Positions 43,122-52,311 of a DNA stretch of 64,000 bases are shown here, piece by piece; the first letter of the stretch is position 1, and each line of letters begins with the position of its first letter. The position numbers and the translations under genes are program-made. The stretch comes from Nostoc sp. C052. GTDB lineage: Bacteria > Cyanobacteriota > Cyanobacteriia > Cyanobacteriales > Nostocaceae. The stretch is taken from the NCBI RefSeq assembly GCF_013393905.1, contig NZ_CP040272.1:6271501-6335500 (forward strand). The letters are read 5' to 3'. Below the pieces are notes generated by a model that saw only the letters and a list, made by a program, of their open reading frames with translations, did not search any database and was not told the DNA's origin.

Positions 43122-44726
43122 ATGAAGCTGAGTTATGATAGGAAGCTCCACTATTTACTGAACATACTGGTAACGGTAGTAATTTTATTATTAAATTATC
43201 CTGCTTTCACACAAATAGCAAAAAATAGTGGTAATGAGGTAGGAGTAAATGAGCCAAAAACGTACTATTTTGGTCTTCTTAAAACATCTAGCCCTATTAG
43301 CTATTATGATGATGAAGGAGCTAGTTGGAAAGGTTACTGTTCTGCCTTAATAGAAAGCTTGAAAAACCAAAAATCTCTGAAGATAGAAATCGTAGAGATG
43401 GTAAGAGACTTTCGTTTTAAAGGCAGAGGAATTAATAATGAAAAACTTGATGCCGCATGCGGTTCTAACACCATAACCCCAGGACGCAGACAAGAAATCC
43501 GTCTACAAGATATTATAAATGGTAAATTCCTAAATGGTAAATTTTCAGAAACTTTTGGTTGGACAGGTGCAACGGCTTTACTATTGAAGAAAAATATCGA
43601 AAAGCTTTCTCCTGGAAATGAGTTTAAAACATTAAAATTCGGCCTCATTGGTAAAACAACTACTATAGATATAGTAAAAAAAGCTTACCCTTCATTAGAG
43701 GATAAAAATATTATACAATTAAGAAATAATCAGGATGGAATAAATCAATTAAAAAACGAAAACATTGATGTCTACTTTAATGATGAAATAATAGTGACGC
43801 GCGTTTTAAAAAAATTAAATGAAGAAGCAGGAGTAGAAAAATATTCTAGAATACCTTGGCTGATAAGTAATGAAGAATATGGAGTAGTGGTTTTTCATAC
43901 AGATGAAGCTAAAAATAAGCAGCTATTGGAAGCTATAAATTCTTTGCTGAGATCAGCCGAAATTAAATCTTTTGGCAGCACAAAGCTTAAAATATTGAAC
44001 AATCCATATTTTCAGGATTTTATTCAAAAAGATTTGAGCTATTACAGCGATAAGAGTTATCCTGCGCCTAGTCCAAGCATCGTTACTCCTATAACCAGCC
44101 CAGAGCGACTAGACCCTGTACCCATTCCAGACCTCTGGAGAAAAATTCTTTTTATCTTGGCTGTACTAACTATTCCTCTGGGTATATTTTTGTTGTTTAA
44201 AAGGTATCAAAATCTAAACAATAACAAATTACAAAGAAAAAGTAAGGGAATAGAAAATTCTCATCCTCAAACGTCCAAAAGTTTGGATGATAAATTAGGT
44301 AATTCATTACCTAATATTAATGTTTATCTCCATAACGCTAATAATCAGTCTAAAACTAGAAGAGCGAATATGAATAATACTAACAATTTCAACCAGCCTA
44401 ATTCAAACATAACTATTGGTAATCAGGGTACAAATACAAATACAAACACTCAACAATTTGTTCAATATACATCTGAACAAAAGCAAGATTTATCTCAATT
44501 TGCAAAAGACATAGAGCGAATTTTAGAAAAAGTTGATAAAAATCAACCTAATGCGACTCAGGCGGAAAAACAAAACATAATATCTTATGAAATTCCTCTA
44601 GATCAAAGAAGTAGGATTGTGAGAGCTTTAAAAGCCGGAGGGGAAAAGGCACTCGAAGAGTTGCTTGATAATCCTTACCTTAACGTTGCAATAGCTGTTG
44701 TTAAAGAATGGCACAAAGAAGAGTAG
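43122..44726 (+). CDS. Solute-binding receptor with membrane helix and cytosolic adaptor-like tail
   Basis: A 534-residue protein in three parts. Residues 1-32 are a signal sequence. About 45-310 look like a periplasmic solute-binding (SBP family 3-like) domain, with KTYYFGLLKTSSPISYYDDE, EKLDAACGSNTITPGRRQEI and the hinge-type FKTLKFGLIGKTTTIDIVKK. One membrane helix lies at about 340-360. A polar Asn/Thr-rich linker follows. The C-terminal 85 residues (about 450-534: KQDLSQFAKDIERILEKV, RSRIVRALKAGGEKALEELL, YLNVAIAVVKEW) resemble a small helical module repeatedly attached to cyanobacterial signalling and conflict-type proteins. No ABC permease is nearby, so it is probably a receptor, not a transporter part. 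Confidence 0.65.
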   Translation: MKLSYDRKLHYLLNILVTVVILLLNYPAFTQIAKNSGNEVGVNEPKTYYFGLLKTSSPISYYDDEGASWKGYCSALIESLKNQKSLKIEIVEMVRDFRFKGRGINNEKLDAACGSNTITPGRRQEIRLQDIINGKFLNGKFSETFGWTGATALLLKKNIEKLSPGNEFKTLKFGLIGKTTTIDIVKKAYPSLEDKNIIQLRNNQDGINQLKNENIDVYFNDEIIVTRVLKKLNEEAGVEKYSRIPWLISNEEYGVVVFHTDEAKNKQLLEAINSLLRSAEIKSFGSTKLKILNNPYFQDFIQKDLSYYSDKSYPAPSPSIVTPITSPERLDPVPIPDLWRKILFILAVLTIPLGIFLLFKRYQNLNNNKLQRKSKGIENSHPQTSKSLDDKLGNSLPNINVYLHNANNQSKTRRANMNNTNNFNQPNSNITIGNQGTNTNTNTQQFVQYTSEQKQDLSQFAKDIERILEKVDKNQPNATQAEKQNIISYEIPLDQRSRIVRALKAGGEKALEELLDNPYLNVAIAVVKEWHKEE

Positions 44727-44763
44727 AAGAGTAGGATTACATTCTCAAATACCAGATAAAATC

Positions 44764-45489
44764 ATGGTTCAGCAAGTTCTAATCAATGATGATGATTACT
44801 ATGTGCCAGATGCCAACCAGCTAGTCACTGAAAATGAAACTTTAGATAATTTTGCTACTTCCAAACAGAAACGCCTTTTAATTAGTTCTCTTTACAGTTC
44901 TTTACAGCAGCAAAATTTTTTAGCAGCAGCCAATGTCGGTATTTACCATACAGATGAACAACCCGCAATTGTACCCGACGTTTTTCTTAGCTTTGATGTG
45001 CAATTATCTCAAAATTAGTGGGAAAAAGAAAATCGTTGTTATATGGTTTGGCGTTTTGGCAAACCTCCAGAATTTGTCCTCGAAATTGTCTCTAATCAAG
45101 AAGGTGATGAACTGGGCAAAAAGCTAGAAATTTATGAACACATGCGGGCTAGTTACTACATCGTATATGACCCAAATCAGCAATTAGGAGAAAAAGTACT
45201 ACACATTTATGAACTCAGAGGAAGGCGCTACTTTGAAACTTCAGAAAATTGGTTAGAACAAGTTGGTTTAGGCGTAACTCTATGGGAAGGTAAATTTGAA
45301 GATAGACAAGATACTTGGTTACGCTGGTGCTACCAAGATGGTAATATTTTATCGACTGGAGATGAACGCGCCGAACAGGAACGAGAACGTGCCGAACAAG
45401 AACGAGAATGCGCCGAACAAGCAGCACAACGTAACCAATTGCTAGCAGAAAGGCTGCGTGCTATGGGCGTAGATCCTGACACTCTATAG
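44764..45489 (+). pseudogene. Uma2-family (DUF820) gene with one in-frame stop
   Basis: From the ATG at 44764 the frame reads a standard Uma2 N-terminal part to PDVFLSFDVQLSQN and then a TAG at 45016-45018. The same frame continues without a shift as WEKENRCYMVWRFGKPPEFV and through the rest of the family (LEIVSNQEGDELGKKLEIYE, YYIVYDPNQQ) to 45489. The C-terminus has an Arg/Glu coiled coil (AEQERERAEQERECAEQ). The family usually has two Trp codons at the stop position, so a single TGG-to-TAG change would explain the break. An internal ATG at 45043 could give the C-terminal 148 residues alone. Confidence 0.85.
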
Positions 45490-45496
45490 GACACTG

Positions 45497-45530
45497 GCGT
45501 AAAGACGCAAAAAACTTTGCGTCTTTGCGT
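45497..45530. terminator. Bidirectional hairpin between Uma2 relic and miaA
   Basis: GCGTAAAGACGCAAA and TTTGCGTCTTTGCGT pair over 15 positions with two imperfect pairs around an AAAC loop. A-rich DNA on the right gives a T tract for the minus strand only before the stem. It lies between two convergent genes. Confidence 0.55.
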
Positions 45531-45544
45531 GAGTAAAAAAGTTA

Positions 45545-46468
45545 TCACGAACTTGTGCAACTTATAAACTCATTTATACGCTGCCAAACATTCTCTAATA
45601 AATCAGGATCATTGGCATCAAACCATTCAATTTGTGGATATCCTCGAAACCAAGTACGTTGTCGCTTGGCAAATTGTCGCGTATGCAAAACTATTAATTC
45701 TTTCGCTTCATCTAAAGAAATATCCCCAGCCAAATATTGCTTAATTTCTTGATAGCCCAAAGTATTCAACAAAGACAAATCAGCGTCATATTTTTGACAA
45801 AGATTCTCCACCTCTTTAACCAAACCATTTGCTATCATTTGCTCAGTACGCTGTTGAATCCGAGCATCTAACTTTTCAACATCGCAATCTAACCCAATTT
45901 GCAAAATCGGATAATTCGGTGGATTCTCCCCTTGCTGTTCTGAAATGGGATATCCGGTGACGTAAAATACCTCTAATGCTCGTAAAGTCCGCACTAAATC
46001 ATTTCCATGAATTTTTTGTGCGGCAGCTGGATCAACTTGTTGTAACATAGCGTAGAGTTGTAGTTGACCTAGAGATTCAAGCTGCGATCGCAATTCCGTT
46101 TGTGGTGCAACTCTCGGAATTTTCATCCCTCGAACAATAGAACGGATGTATAAACCAGTGCCACCAACTAGTAGAAGTGGAGGAGATGAGGGAGATGAGG
46201 AAGATGGGGGAGAATTAATTAAGGCTTGTGCTTGTAGCTGATAGTCTGCTACCGTCATTGTGTCTGTGGGAGCGCAGATATCTATTAAATAGTGCGGCAC
46301 TAATTTTTGTTCCGCCACAGTTGGTTTCGCCGTCCCAATATCAAACTCACGGTAAACTTGACGAGAATCAGCACTGAGAATTACAGAACCCAACCGCATC
46401 GCCAAAGCCAAAGCCAAACCCGATTTCCCCGTTGCCGTTGCTCCACAAATCACAATTAATTTAGTCAT
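45545..46468 (-). CDS. miaA: tRNA dimethylallyltransferase MiaA
   Basis: A 307-residue enzyme that prenylates A37 of tRNAs reading UNN codons, using dimethylallyl diphosphate. It has the P-loop GATATGKSGLALALA (9-23), SADSRQVYREFDIGTAKPT (34-52), the PHYLIDIC segment and the LLLVGGTGLYIRSIV motif (about 98-112). The C-terminal part contains TLGYQEIKQYL and the TRQFAKRQRTWFRG signature. Residues 88-97 are a low-complexity SPPSSSSPSS stretch encoded by repeated GGAGAT-type units where the family has an ordinary helix, an apparent repeat expansion that keeps the frame. A heptamer repeat lies immediately upstream. Confidence 0.95.
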   Translation of the reverse strand: MTKLIVICGATATGKSGLALALAMRLGSVILSADSRQVYREFDIGTAKPTVAEQKLVPHYLIDICAPTDTMTVADYQLQAQALINSPPSSSSPSSPPLLLVGGTGLYIRSIVRGMKIPRVAPQTELRSQLESLGQLQLYAMLQQVDPAAAQKIHGNDLVRTLRALEVFYVTGYPISEQQGENPPNYPILQIGLDCDVEKLDARIQQRTEQMIANGLVKEVENLCQKYDADLSLLNTLGYQEIKQYLAGDISLDEAKELIVLHTRQFAKRQRTWFRGYPQIEWFDANDPDLLENVWQRINEFISCTSS

Positions 46469-46493
46469 TAGTCATTGGTCATTAGTCATTGGT
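46464..46493. repeat. TTAGTCA/TTGGTCA heptamer repeat
   Basis: Alternating TTAGTCA and TTGGTCA units overlap the miaA start codon region. Similar words recur at 51690-51740 and 11080-11100. Confidence 0.7.
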
Positions 46494-46719
46494 TATGGGA
46501 CATAGGGCATTAGTTATTTCTCCCCCTGCCTCCCCTGCTTCCCCTGCTTCCCCTACTTCCAGCTCCTTTGCCCCTCTCTAATGGGACTCCAACCCCTGTA
46601 TAAACTTCTCTTGAAAATGCCCTACAGACGCCAACAAGGCTTTTGTGTTAGAATTTTGGAGTGTTTTTACTTTTATTTGCCTTTTGGCGAGTTCAACCCC
46701 ACACATCAGGAGAGTTTAC

Positions 46720-48657
46720 ATGACGAGCAGTTACAGTGCCGATCAGATTCAAGTTCTGGAAGGTCTGGAAGCCGTCCGCAAAAGACCAGGAATGTACATC
46801 GGTACTACCGGCCCGCGAGGACTCCACCATTTAGTTTACGAGGTGGTGGACAATTCGGTTGATGAGGCTTTGGCGGGTTATTGCACTCATATAGAGGTAG
46901 ATATTAACGCTGATGGTTCCGTTACTGTAACAGATGATGGTCGCGGTATTCCCATCGATACTCACTCGCGAACCGGGAAATCGGCTTTGGAAACCGTGAT
47001 GACGGTACTGCACGCCGGTGGTAAGTTTGGCGGCGGTGGCTACAAAGTTTCTGGAGGATTGCACGGGGTTGGTATTTCTGTTGTTAATGCCCTATCTGAG
47101 GTTGTAGAAGTTACAGTTTGGCGAGATAAAAAAGTTCATGTCCAGCGCTATGAACGGGGCGTACCAGTTACCGAACTACAAGTCAAGCCTTACAAAGAAG
47201 CTAGAAGCGGAACTTCTGTTACTTTTAAACCAGATACCCAAATATTCACTACTAGTATTGAGTTTGATTACATCACTTTATCAGGTCGCCTACGGGAATT
47301 AGCATATCTGAATGCAGGTGTCAAAATTACCTTTACTGACCACCGTCTGGAATTAATAAAAAGTGATACACCCAAGGTAGAATCCTACGAGTACAAGGGT
47401 GGCATTAAAGAGTACATTGCGTACATGAACCGCGAGAAGCAACCACTGCATGAAGAAATTATTTATGTGCAAGGGGAACGGAACAACGTACAAGTGGAAG
47501 TTTCATTGCAATGGTGTACTGATGCTTACACGGATAATGTACTAGGTTTTGCTAACAATATTCGCACCGTGGATGGTGGTACGCACTTAGAAGGCTTAAA
47601 AGCAGTTCTAACTCGGACATTAAATGCGATCGCTCGCAAGCGCAATAAAATTAAAGAGAATGAAACAAACCTCAGTGGCGAACACGTCCGCGAAGGTTTG
47701 ACAGCCGTAATTTCTGTTAAAGTCCCAGATCCAGAATTTGAAGGACAAACCAAAACCAAACTCGGTAACACTGAAGTTCGGGGCATTGTTGATTCTTTGG
47801 TAGGAGAAGTCCTCACAGAATATCTAGAATTTCATCCAGCCATAGCAGACTCAATTTTAGATAAAGCTATCCAAGCCTTCAAAGCCGCAGAAGCAGCGCG
47901 TCATGCACGGGAGTTAGTTCGGCGCAAATCGGTGCTAGAATCTTCGCCATTACCTGGTAAATTGGCTGATTGTAGTTCTCGTGACCCTAGCGAATCGGAA
48001 ATATTCATCGTGGAAGGGGATTCAGCAGGTGGAAGTGCCAAACAAGGACGCGATCGCCGCACTCAAGCAATCTTGCCTCTACGTGGTAAGATTCTTAACA
48101 TTGAAAAAACCGACGACGCGAAAATCTATAAAAATAACGAAGTTCAATCGTTAATTACAGCACTTGGTTTAGGTGTTAAAGGTGATGAATTCGATTCCAC
48201 TCAACTACGCTATCACCGGATAGTCATCATGACTGACGCTGACGTAGATGGAGCGCACATTCGGACTTTGCTGTTAACATTCTTCTATCGATATCAACGG
48301 GCACTCATCGAACAAGGCTTTATTTATATTGCTTGTCCCCCATTGTTTAAAGTAGAACGGGGACGTAATCATGAGTATTGCTATAGCGATCGCGAAAAAA
48401 ATCAAGCGATCGCCAAATTTCCTGCTAACGCCAACTACACCATCCAACGCTTCAAAGGTTTGGGTGAAATGATGCCACAACAACTCTGGGACACCACCAT
48501 GAACCCAGAAACTCGTAAAATGAAGCAAGTCGAAATTGAGGATGCCGCCGAAGCCGATCGCATCTTCACAATTTTAATGGGCGATCGGGTCGCACCCAGA
48601 CGAGAATTCATCGAAACCTATGGTTCTAAGCTCAACTTCACCGATCTAGATATCTAA
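46720..48657 (+). CDS. gyrB: DNA gyrase subunit B
   Basis: A 645-residue type IIA topoisomerase ATPase subunit. The start is the ATG at 46720, preceded by an AGGAGAG ribosome site; the frame is open further up but without homology. The GHKL ATPase domain shows EAVRKRPGMYIG, VYEVVDNSVDEALAG, DDGRGIP and HAGGKFGGGGYKVSGGLHGV. The transducer follows. The Toprim domain has FIVEGDSAGGSAKQGRDRRT with the catalytic Glu, and DADVDGAHIRTLL. The C-terminal RFKGLGEMMPQQLW is intact. With GyrA it introduces negative supercoils. A gyrA/parC-like gene lies 4.1 kb beyond on the opposite strand. Confidence 0.97.
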   Translation: MTSSYSADQIQVLEGLEAVRKRPGMYIGTTGPRGLHHLVYEVVDNSVDEALAGYCTHIEVDINADGSVTVTDDGRGIPIDTHSRTGKSALETVMTVLHAGGKFGGGGYKVSGGLHGVGISVVNALSEVVEVTVWRDKKVHVQRYERGVPVTELQVKPYKEARSGTSVTFKPDTQIFTTSIEFDYITLSGRLRELAYLNAGVKITFTDHRLELIKSDTPKVESYEYKGGIKEYIAYMNREKQPLHEEIIYVQGERNNVQVEVSLQWCTDAYTDNVLGFANNIRTVDGGTHLEGLKAVLTRTLNAIARKRNKIKENETNLSGEHVREGLTAVISVKVPDPEFEGQTKTKLGNTEVRGIVDSLVGEVLTEYLEFHPAIADSILDKAIQAFKAAEAARHARELVRRKSVLESSPLPGKLADCSSRDPSESEIFIVEGDSAGGSAKQGRDRRTQAILPLRGKILNIEKTDDAKIYKNNEVQSLITALGLGVKGDEFDSTQLRYHRIVIMTDADVDGAHIRTLLLTFFYRYQRALIEQGFIYIACPPLFKVERGRNHEYCYSDREKNQAIAKFPANANYTIQRFKGLGEMMPQQLWDTTMNPETRKMKQVEIEDAAEADRIFTILMGDRVAPRREFIETYGSKLNFTDLDI

Positions 48658-48689
48658 TACCAGCATTCCTAAGTCATTCTTCAAAAACA

Positions 48690-48722
48690 AGATCCCCGAC
48701 TTCTTTGAGAAGTCGGGGATCT
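48690..48722 (+). terminator. Hairpin terminator-like structure after gyrB
   Basis: AGATCCCCGACTTCT and AGAAGTCGGGGATCT pair perfectly over 15 bases with a 3-base loop, 33 bases after the gyrB stop. There is no T run after it, so it may be a repeat-derived stem rather than a classical terminator. An imperfect relative is at 12488-12518. Confidence 0.6.
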
Positions 48723-48738
48723 GTCGCAATACTTGTCG

Positions 48739-48844
48739 GGTTTTGGGGAAAAGGGGAAGGTGGGGCCCCTCTGGGGATAAGGGGTGGGGGAAAGGGGAAA
48801 GAAAAAACCTTTAACCTTTAACCTTTAACCTTTTCCCAAAACCA
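48739..48844. repeat. Inverted repeat with TTTAACC heptamers
   Basis: GGTTTTGGGGAAAAGG on the left is mirrored by CCTTTTCCCAAAACC on the right. The centre holds G-rich repeats and three TTTAACC units (48807-48832). Confidence 0.65.
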
Positions 48845-48919
48845 AATTCTGAGTTAAAAATGCACAAAGCGAGCAGTATTGGGATCTCTCGCATTGAAGT
48901 AAGCTGTTGTTGCCTTTAA

Positions 48920-49045
48920 TTTGCACTAATATTTTTCCAATATGATTGTGGGGTGGGCATCTTGTTTGCCCGCCCAGTTCATCGGGCAAACAAGATGCCC
49001 ACCCTACAAGAGTTAATTGAATATTTTTTATTTGGAAGTCCCTAA
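48920..49045. mobile_element. MITE-like palindromic element, copy 3
   Basis: Arms GGTGGGCATCTTGTTTGCCC and GGGCAAACAAGATGCCCACC form a strong stem. The outer right part (ACTCTTGTAGGG reversed, then GGAAGTCCCTAA) matches the family at 7222 and 28325. The left end is less well conserved. Confidence 0.6.
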
Positions 49046-50515
49046 CTTTAAACTAGACGCTAACAATTAATTAAAAAAATTTAGGTTGAGTTGTCACACA
49101 ATCAGTAGTATTTTAACACTACATAACTACAAAAATTCTAAATCCCTGTTAGACAGATACACATAATTTACATATTGTCAATTTTTCCAAAAAATTAATG
49201 TTTGAGTGCTAGCAAAATTACCAACTTCGTTAGAAGGCAGAGTCTAGACAATACTCTTTGCTCTGACTCACTGATTAATTTCGCCTAAACTAGAAACACG
49301 TTTGTTATAACCTCAGAAAATAACTGAATATCGTCTATCAAACCGCAATTAATAAGTATTTTGAGGATTTCTCATCATAAGATGACAGAAACCCACCGAA
49401 ATAAAAGTATTTAAATTTACAATTAAGTTACGTAAAAAAGCTTTGTAACTAAAATCATCAAGTAATCTTCTGGGTTCTGTGTGATGGCTGGTGGAAGTAC
49501 ACACCAGAAGTCTGAAAACTTGTTAATATCTTCATGTAGAGTCGTGGCGATCGCGATTGTATCGTATGTATCTAATGTACTTTTGCCTAAGATAGGACTA
49601 TATTGGCGAATTCGCAGGACAAAATGTTTTTGAATTGATTAAAATATCCTTGTATACAATAAGAAGAGTTTGTCAACTTTCATAGGGCTGAAATCGCCAC
49701 AGTGCGCTAACGTGTGAATAAGGCCGAATTAGTGAAACCTAAATTGATCTCCGATCTGGTCGATTCTGTCACCGCCTCAACTCCTCAGTTAAGGTAGTTA
49801 GTACGCAGAAGGTTAACTGCTTTCAGGCAAGCACCACCACCGTTGTTGTATTTACCCAAGGTCAAGACCCACTTGAGTCTAAGGGATGCGTAATTTATGA
49901 AGGAAATGTAAAAATGGGTAGGTTAAGATTAATAGTCTGAGTTAACATAAAATGCACTCTTCCTCAGTAATTAATGTTGTGTAAAATACATGAAATTCGG
50001 CAAAAGCAAACGTACTTACTTCGTAATGTCATAAGAACGTCACTGCAATTCCGAAAAGTGGAAAAAAAATTTCAGGGTATTAATCCCGTTTTTAATGTCT
50101 TTTTGGTGAAAGTGGCTAAAAGTTGCTTAATGAATTCATGATTAATACACAAAAAGAGTGCAATTTCTGTGAAACAGGCTACAATCGGAAGAGTCTTTAT
50201 AGGAAAATCTGCCAACAGTCTGAACACATTTGTATAGAGTGGCAAATTTTTTGAAAAAGGCAAGTCTTTATTTGACCAGCTAGTTGAAAGCAATATGTGA
50301 TGGCAACACATATAATATTTACGAAAGTGAGCAAGTCACCTTTAGTAATTGCTGAAACTAAAGTAAAAACCCCTCCTACCAAAGGAGTAAAACGTCCGAA
50401 AATATATCTGGCAAATCTGCCAAAAAGCTTATTTTCGGTTGACAATTGGCTCGTTTAAAAGAGCAGTAAACACATCTTGAGTAATTGATTCTGCAAGGAG
50501 CATGAGGAACGCGGC

Positions 50516-51685
50516 ATGAACCAGGCTAACAACGTACTCGAAAGCATATATCAGCCTGACCTAGAAATAATAAATCAGCCTGAGCTCGAGTTAGAAGAAC
50601 TCTTAATAGACGATGAAGAGGACTTGCTGATCATCGATGAAGGTGACGAGGAATTTTTAGAGCCTCAGTCTGATGAGGACGACGCAAAGTCTGGAAAAGC
50701 CGCTAAATCGCGTCGTCGGACACAAAGCAAGAAAAAGCATTACACAGAAGATTCAATTCGGCTTTACTTGCAAGAAATTGGTAGAATTCGGCTGTTGCGG
50801 GCAGACGAAGAAATTGAATTGGCGCGGAAAATCGCTGATTTGCTGGAATTAGAGAGAGTCCGCGAAAGACTCTGCGAACAATTAGATCGCGATCCTCGAG
50901 ATAGTGAATGGGCAGAAGCAGTACAACTGCCACTACCAGCCTTTCGTTATCGCCTCCATGTTGGTCGTCGGGCGAAAGACAAGATGGTGCAATCTAACCT
51001 CCGTCTTGTAGTTTCAATTGCTAAGAAATACATGAATCGTGGTTTGTCGTTCCAGGACTTAATTCAGGAAGGCAGTCTCGGTTTGATTCGTGCCGCTGAA
51101 AAGTTTGACCACGAAAAAGGTTATAAGTTCTCCACTTATGCAACATGGTGGATTCGTCAAGCAATTACCCGTGCGATCGCAGACCAATCCCGCACCATTC
51201 GTCTTCCAGTTCACCTTTACGAAACCATTTCTCGAATTAAGAAAACTACCAAGTTACTATCTCAAGAGATGGGTCGCAAACCCACTGAAGAAGAAATCGC
51301 CACTCGGATGGAAATGACCATTGAGAAGCTGCGGTTCATTGCAAAATCTGCTCAGTTACCAATTTCACTAGAAACGCCTATTGGTAAAGAAGAAGATTCT
51401 CGATTGGGCGATTTTATTGAATCCGATGGTGAGACACCAGAAGACCAAGTTTCCAAAAATCTTCTGCGCGAAGACCTTGAAAAAGTCCTCGACAGTCTCA
51501 GCCCCCGCGAACGCGATGTTCTCAGATTGCGTTACGGCTTGGATGATGGTCGGATGAAAACTCTTGAGGAAATCGGCCAGATTTTCAACGTCACCCGCGA
51601 ACGGATTCGTCAAATTGAGGCGAAAGCACTCCGCAAGTTACGCCATCCAAATCGCAACAGCGTTCTCAAGGAATATATTCGGTAG
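50516..51685 (+). CDS. sigA: Principal RNA polymerase sigma factor SigA (RpoD)
   Basis: A 389-residue group 1 sigma-70 factor. An acidic N-terminal region (1-75) precedes region 1.2 (SIRLYLQEIGRIRLLRADEE). Region 2 has NLRLVVSIAKKYMNRGLSFQ, LIQEGSLGLIRAAEKFDHEK and KFSTYATWWIRQAITRAIAD, including the -10 contacting residues. Region 3 follows (IRLPVHLYETISRIKK), then region 4 with ERDVLRLRYGLDDG and the helix-turn-helix TLEEIGQIFNVTRERIRQIE. The GAGGA ribosome site supports this start. The complete set of regions and the conserved acidic N-terminus identify the housekeeping factor rather than a group 2 paralogue. Confidence 0.95.
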   Translation: MNQANNVLESIYQPDLEIINQPELELEELLIDDEEDLLIIDEGDEEFLEPQSDEDDAKSGKAAKSRRRTQSKKKHYTEDSIRLYLQEIGRIRLLRADEEIELARKIADLLELERVRERLCEQLDRDPRDSEWAEAVQLPLPAFRYRLHVGRRAKDKMVQSNLRLVVSIAKKYMNRGLSFQDLIQEGSLGLIRAAEKFDHEKGYKFSTYATWWIRQAITRAIADQSRTIRLPVHLYETISRIKKTTKLLSQEMGRKPTEEEIATRMEMTIEKLRFIAKSAQLPISLETPIGKEEDSRLGDFIESDGETPEDQVSKNLLREDLEKVLDSLSPRERDVLRLRYGLDDGRMKTLEEIGQIFNVTRERIRQIEAKALRKLRHPNRNSVLKEYIR

Positions 51686-51689
51686 TAAT

Positions 51690-51741
51690 TAGTCATTGGT
51701 CATTAGTAAATAAACAAAGGACAAATGACAACTGACTAATG
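51690..51741. repeat. Inverted TTAGTCA/TTGGTCA repeats
   Basis: ATTAGTCATTGGTCATTAGT is followed by the inverse ACAAATGACAACTGACTAAT. They lie between the sigA stop codon and its terminator hairpin. Confidence 0.65.
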
Positions 51742-51754
51742 ACAGACAAAAAAT

Positions 51755-51791
51755 AAAAACCTGGTAGTGAATTAGCACTCCAGGTTTTTTT
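51755..51791. terminator. Bidirectional terminator between sigA and the HLIP gene
   Basis: AAAACCTGG-AGTG pairs with CACT-CCAGGTTTT around a short loop, with one unpaired base on each side. It has an A run before and a T run after the stem, so it should work for both convergent genes. Confidence 0.85.
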
Positions 51792-51819
51792 ATTTATAGG
51801 TCATCTTAGATATTAAAAC

Positions 51820-52005
51820 TTACAGGATGCCCCAAAAATGTAGGAAGCCTTGACCAGAAAAAACTTCAACCAAAATGGCTGCTGAAAAGCCAATCATTGC
51901 CAAGCGACCGTTCCAAATTTCTGCTTGTGGGGTAAAGCCCCAACGCCAAGCGTTGCGATCTTCAATTATAGGAGTGGTGACTTTTGTTGTGCTTGCATTT
52001 GTCAT
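51820..52005 (-). CDS. High-light-inducible protein (HLIP, one-helix CAB-like)
   Basis: A 61-residue thylakoid protein of the Hlip/Scp family. The N-terminal 15 residues are a hydrophilic tail. The single membrane helix carries the chlorophyll-binding signature AEIWNGRLAMIGFSAAILVE with the conserved Glu, Asn and Arg. HLIPs bind chlorophyll and carotenoid, protect photosystem assembly and rise under high light or other stress. The C-terminal HFWGIL is typical. It is convergent with sigA, separated by a shared terminator. Confidence 0.93.
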   Translation of the reverse strand: MTNASTTKVTTPIIEDRNAWRWGFTPQAEIWNGRLAMIGFSAAILVEVFSGQGFLHFWGIL

Positions 52006-52311
52006 GGTTAGGACTCCAAACTTAATTTTTAAGGTTTATTGCCTTATGTAAACTAATATAACAAATACTTTTAGAAAAGCAACATTTTTTATACTTTTGT
52101 TTCCATACCTTGACATCAATAGAAATAGCTATTTATACAAATTAAAACATCTGCCTCCAGTGAGATTTACTGAGGTAGAAGAGATGTTATTCAAACTTTT
52201 ACAGCGATTATCTCTAATTTTGTTGAAATTATTATCAAGTAATTTATTTATATAGCTGATTTATAAAGACTTTGTTGTTTTAAGATAAAAATCTATTGAT
52301 AATTTAAGTCA

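Larger units (their letters stand above)
48658..50515. other. 1.86-kb gene-free region between gyrB and sigA
   Basis: The longest empty stretch in the window. In order: a perfect 15-base hairpin (48690-48722), an inverted repeat with heptamers (48739-48844), a MITE-like element (about 48920-49045), then about 1.4 kb of AT-rich DNA up to sigA. Short frames at 49714-49797, 50072-50311 and 50197-50445 show nothing recognisable. A TTGACA at 50439-50444 could be a -35 box, but I see no good -10 partner. A long sigA leader or an unannotated RNA is possible. Confidence 0.6.

Noticed and set aside
46645..46719. Upstream extension of gyrB by 25 codons
   Set aside because: Unconserved hydrophobic residues. 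The AGGAGAG site and homology both support the ATG at 46720.
49714..49797. Short GTG-started frame beginning VNKAELV, recalling the start of HU-type proteins
   Set aside because: Similarity ends after a few residues and the frame closes after 27 codons.
50197..50445. Minus-strand frames in the sigA leader (also 50072-50311)
   Set aside because: No family resemblance and no ribosome site noted. AT-rich leader DNA readily gives such frames.
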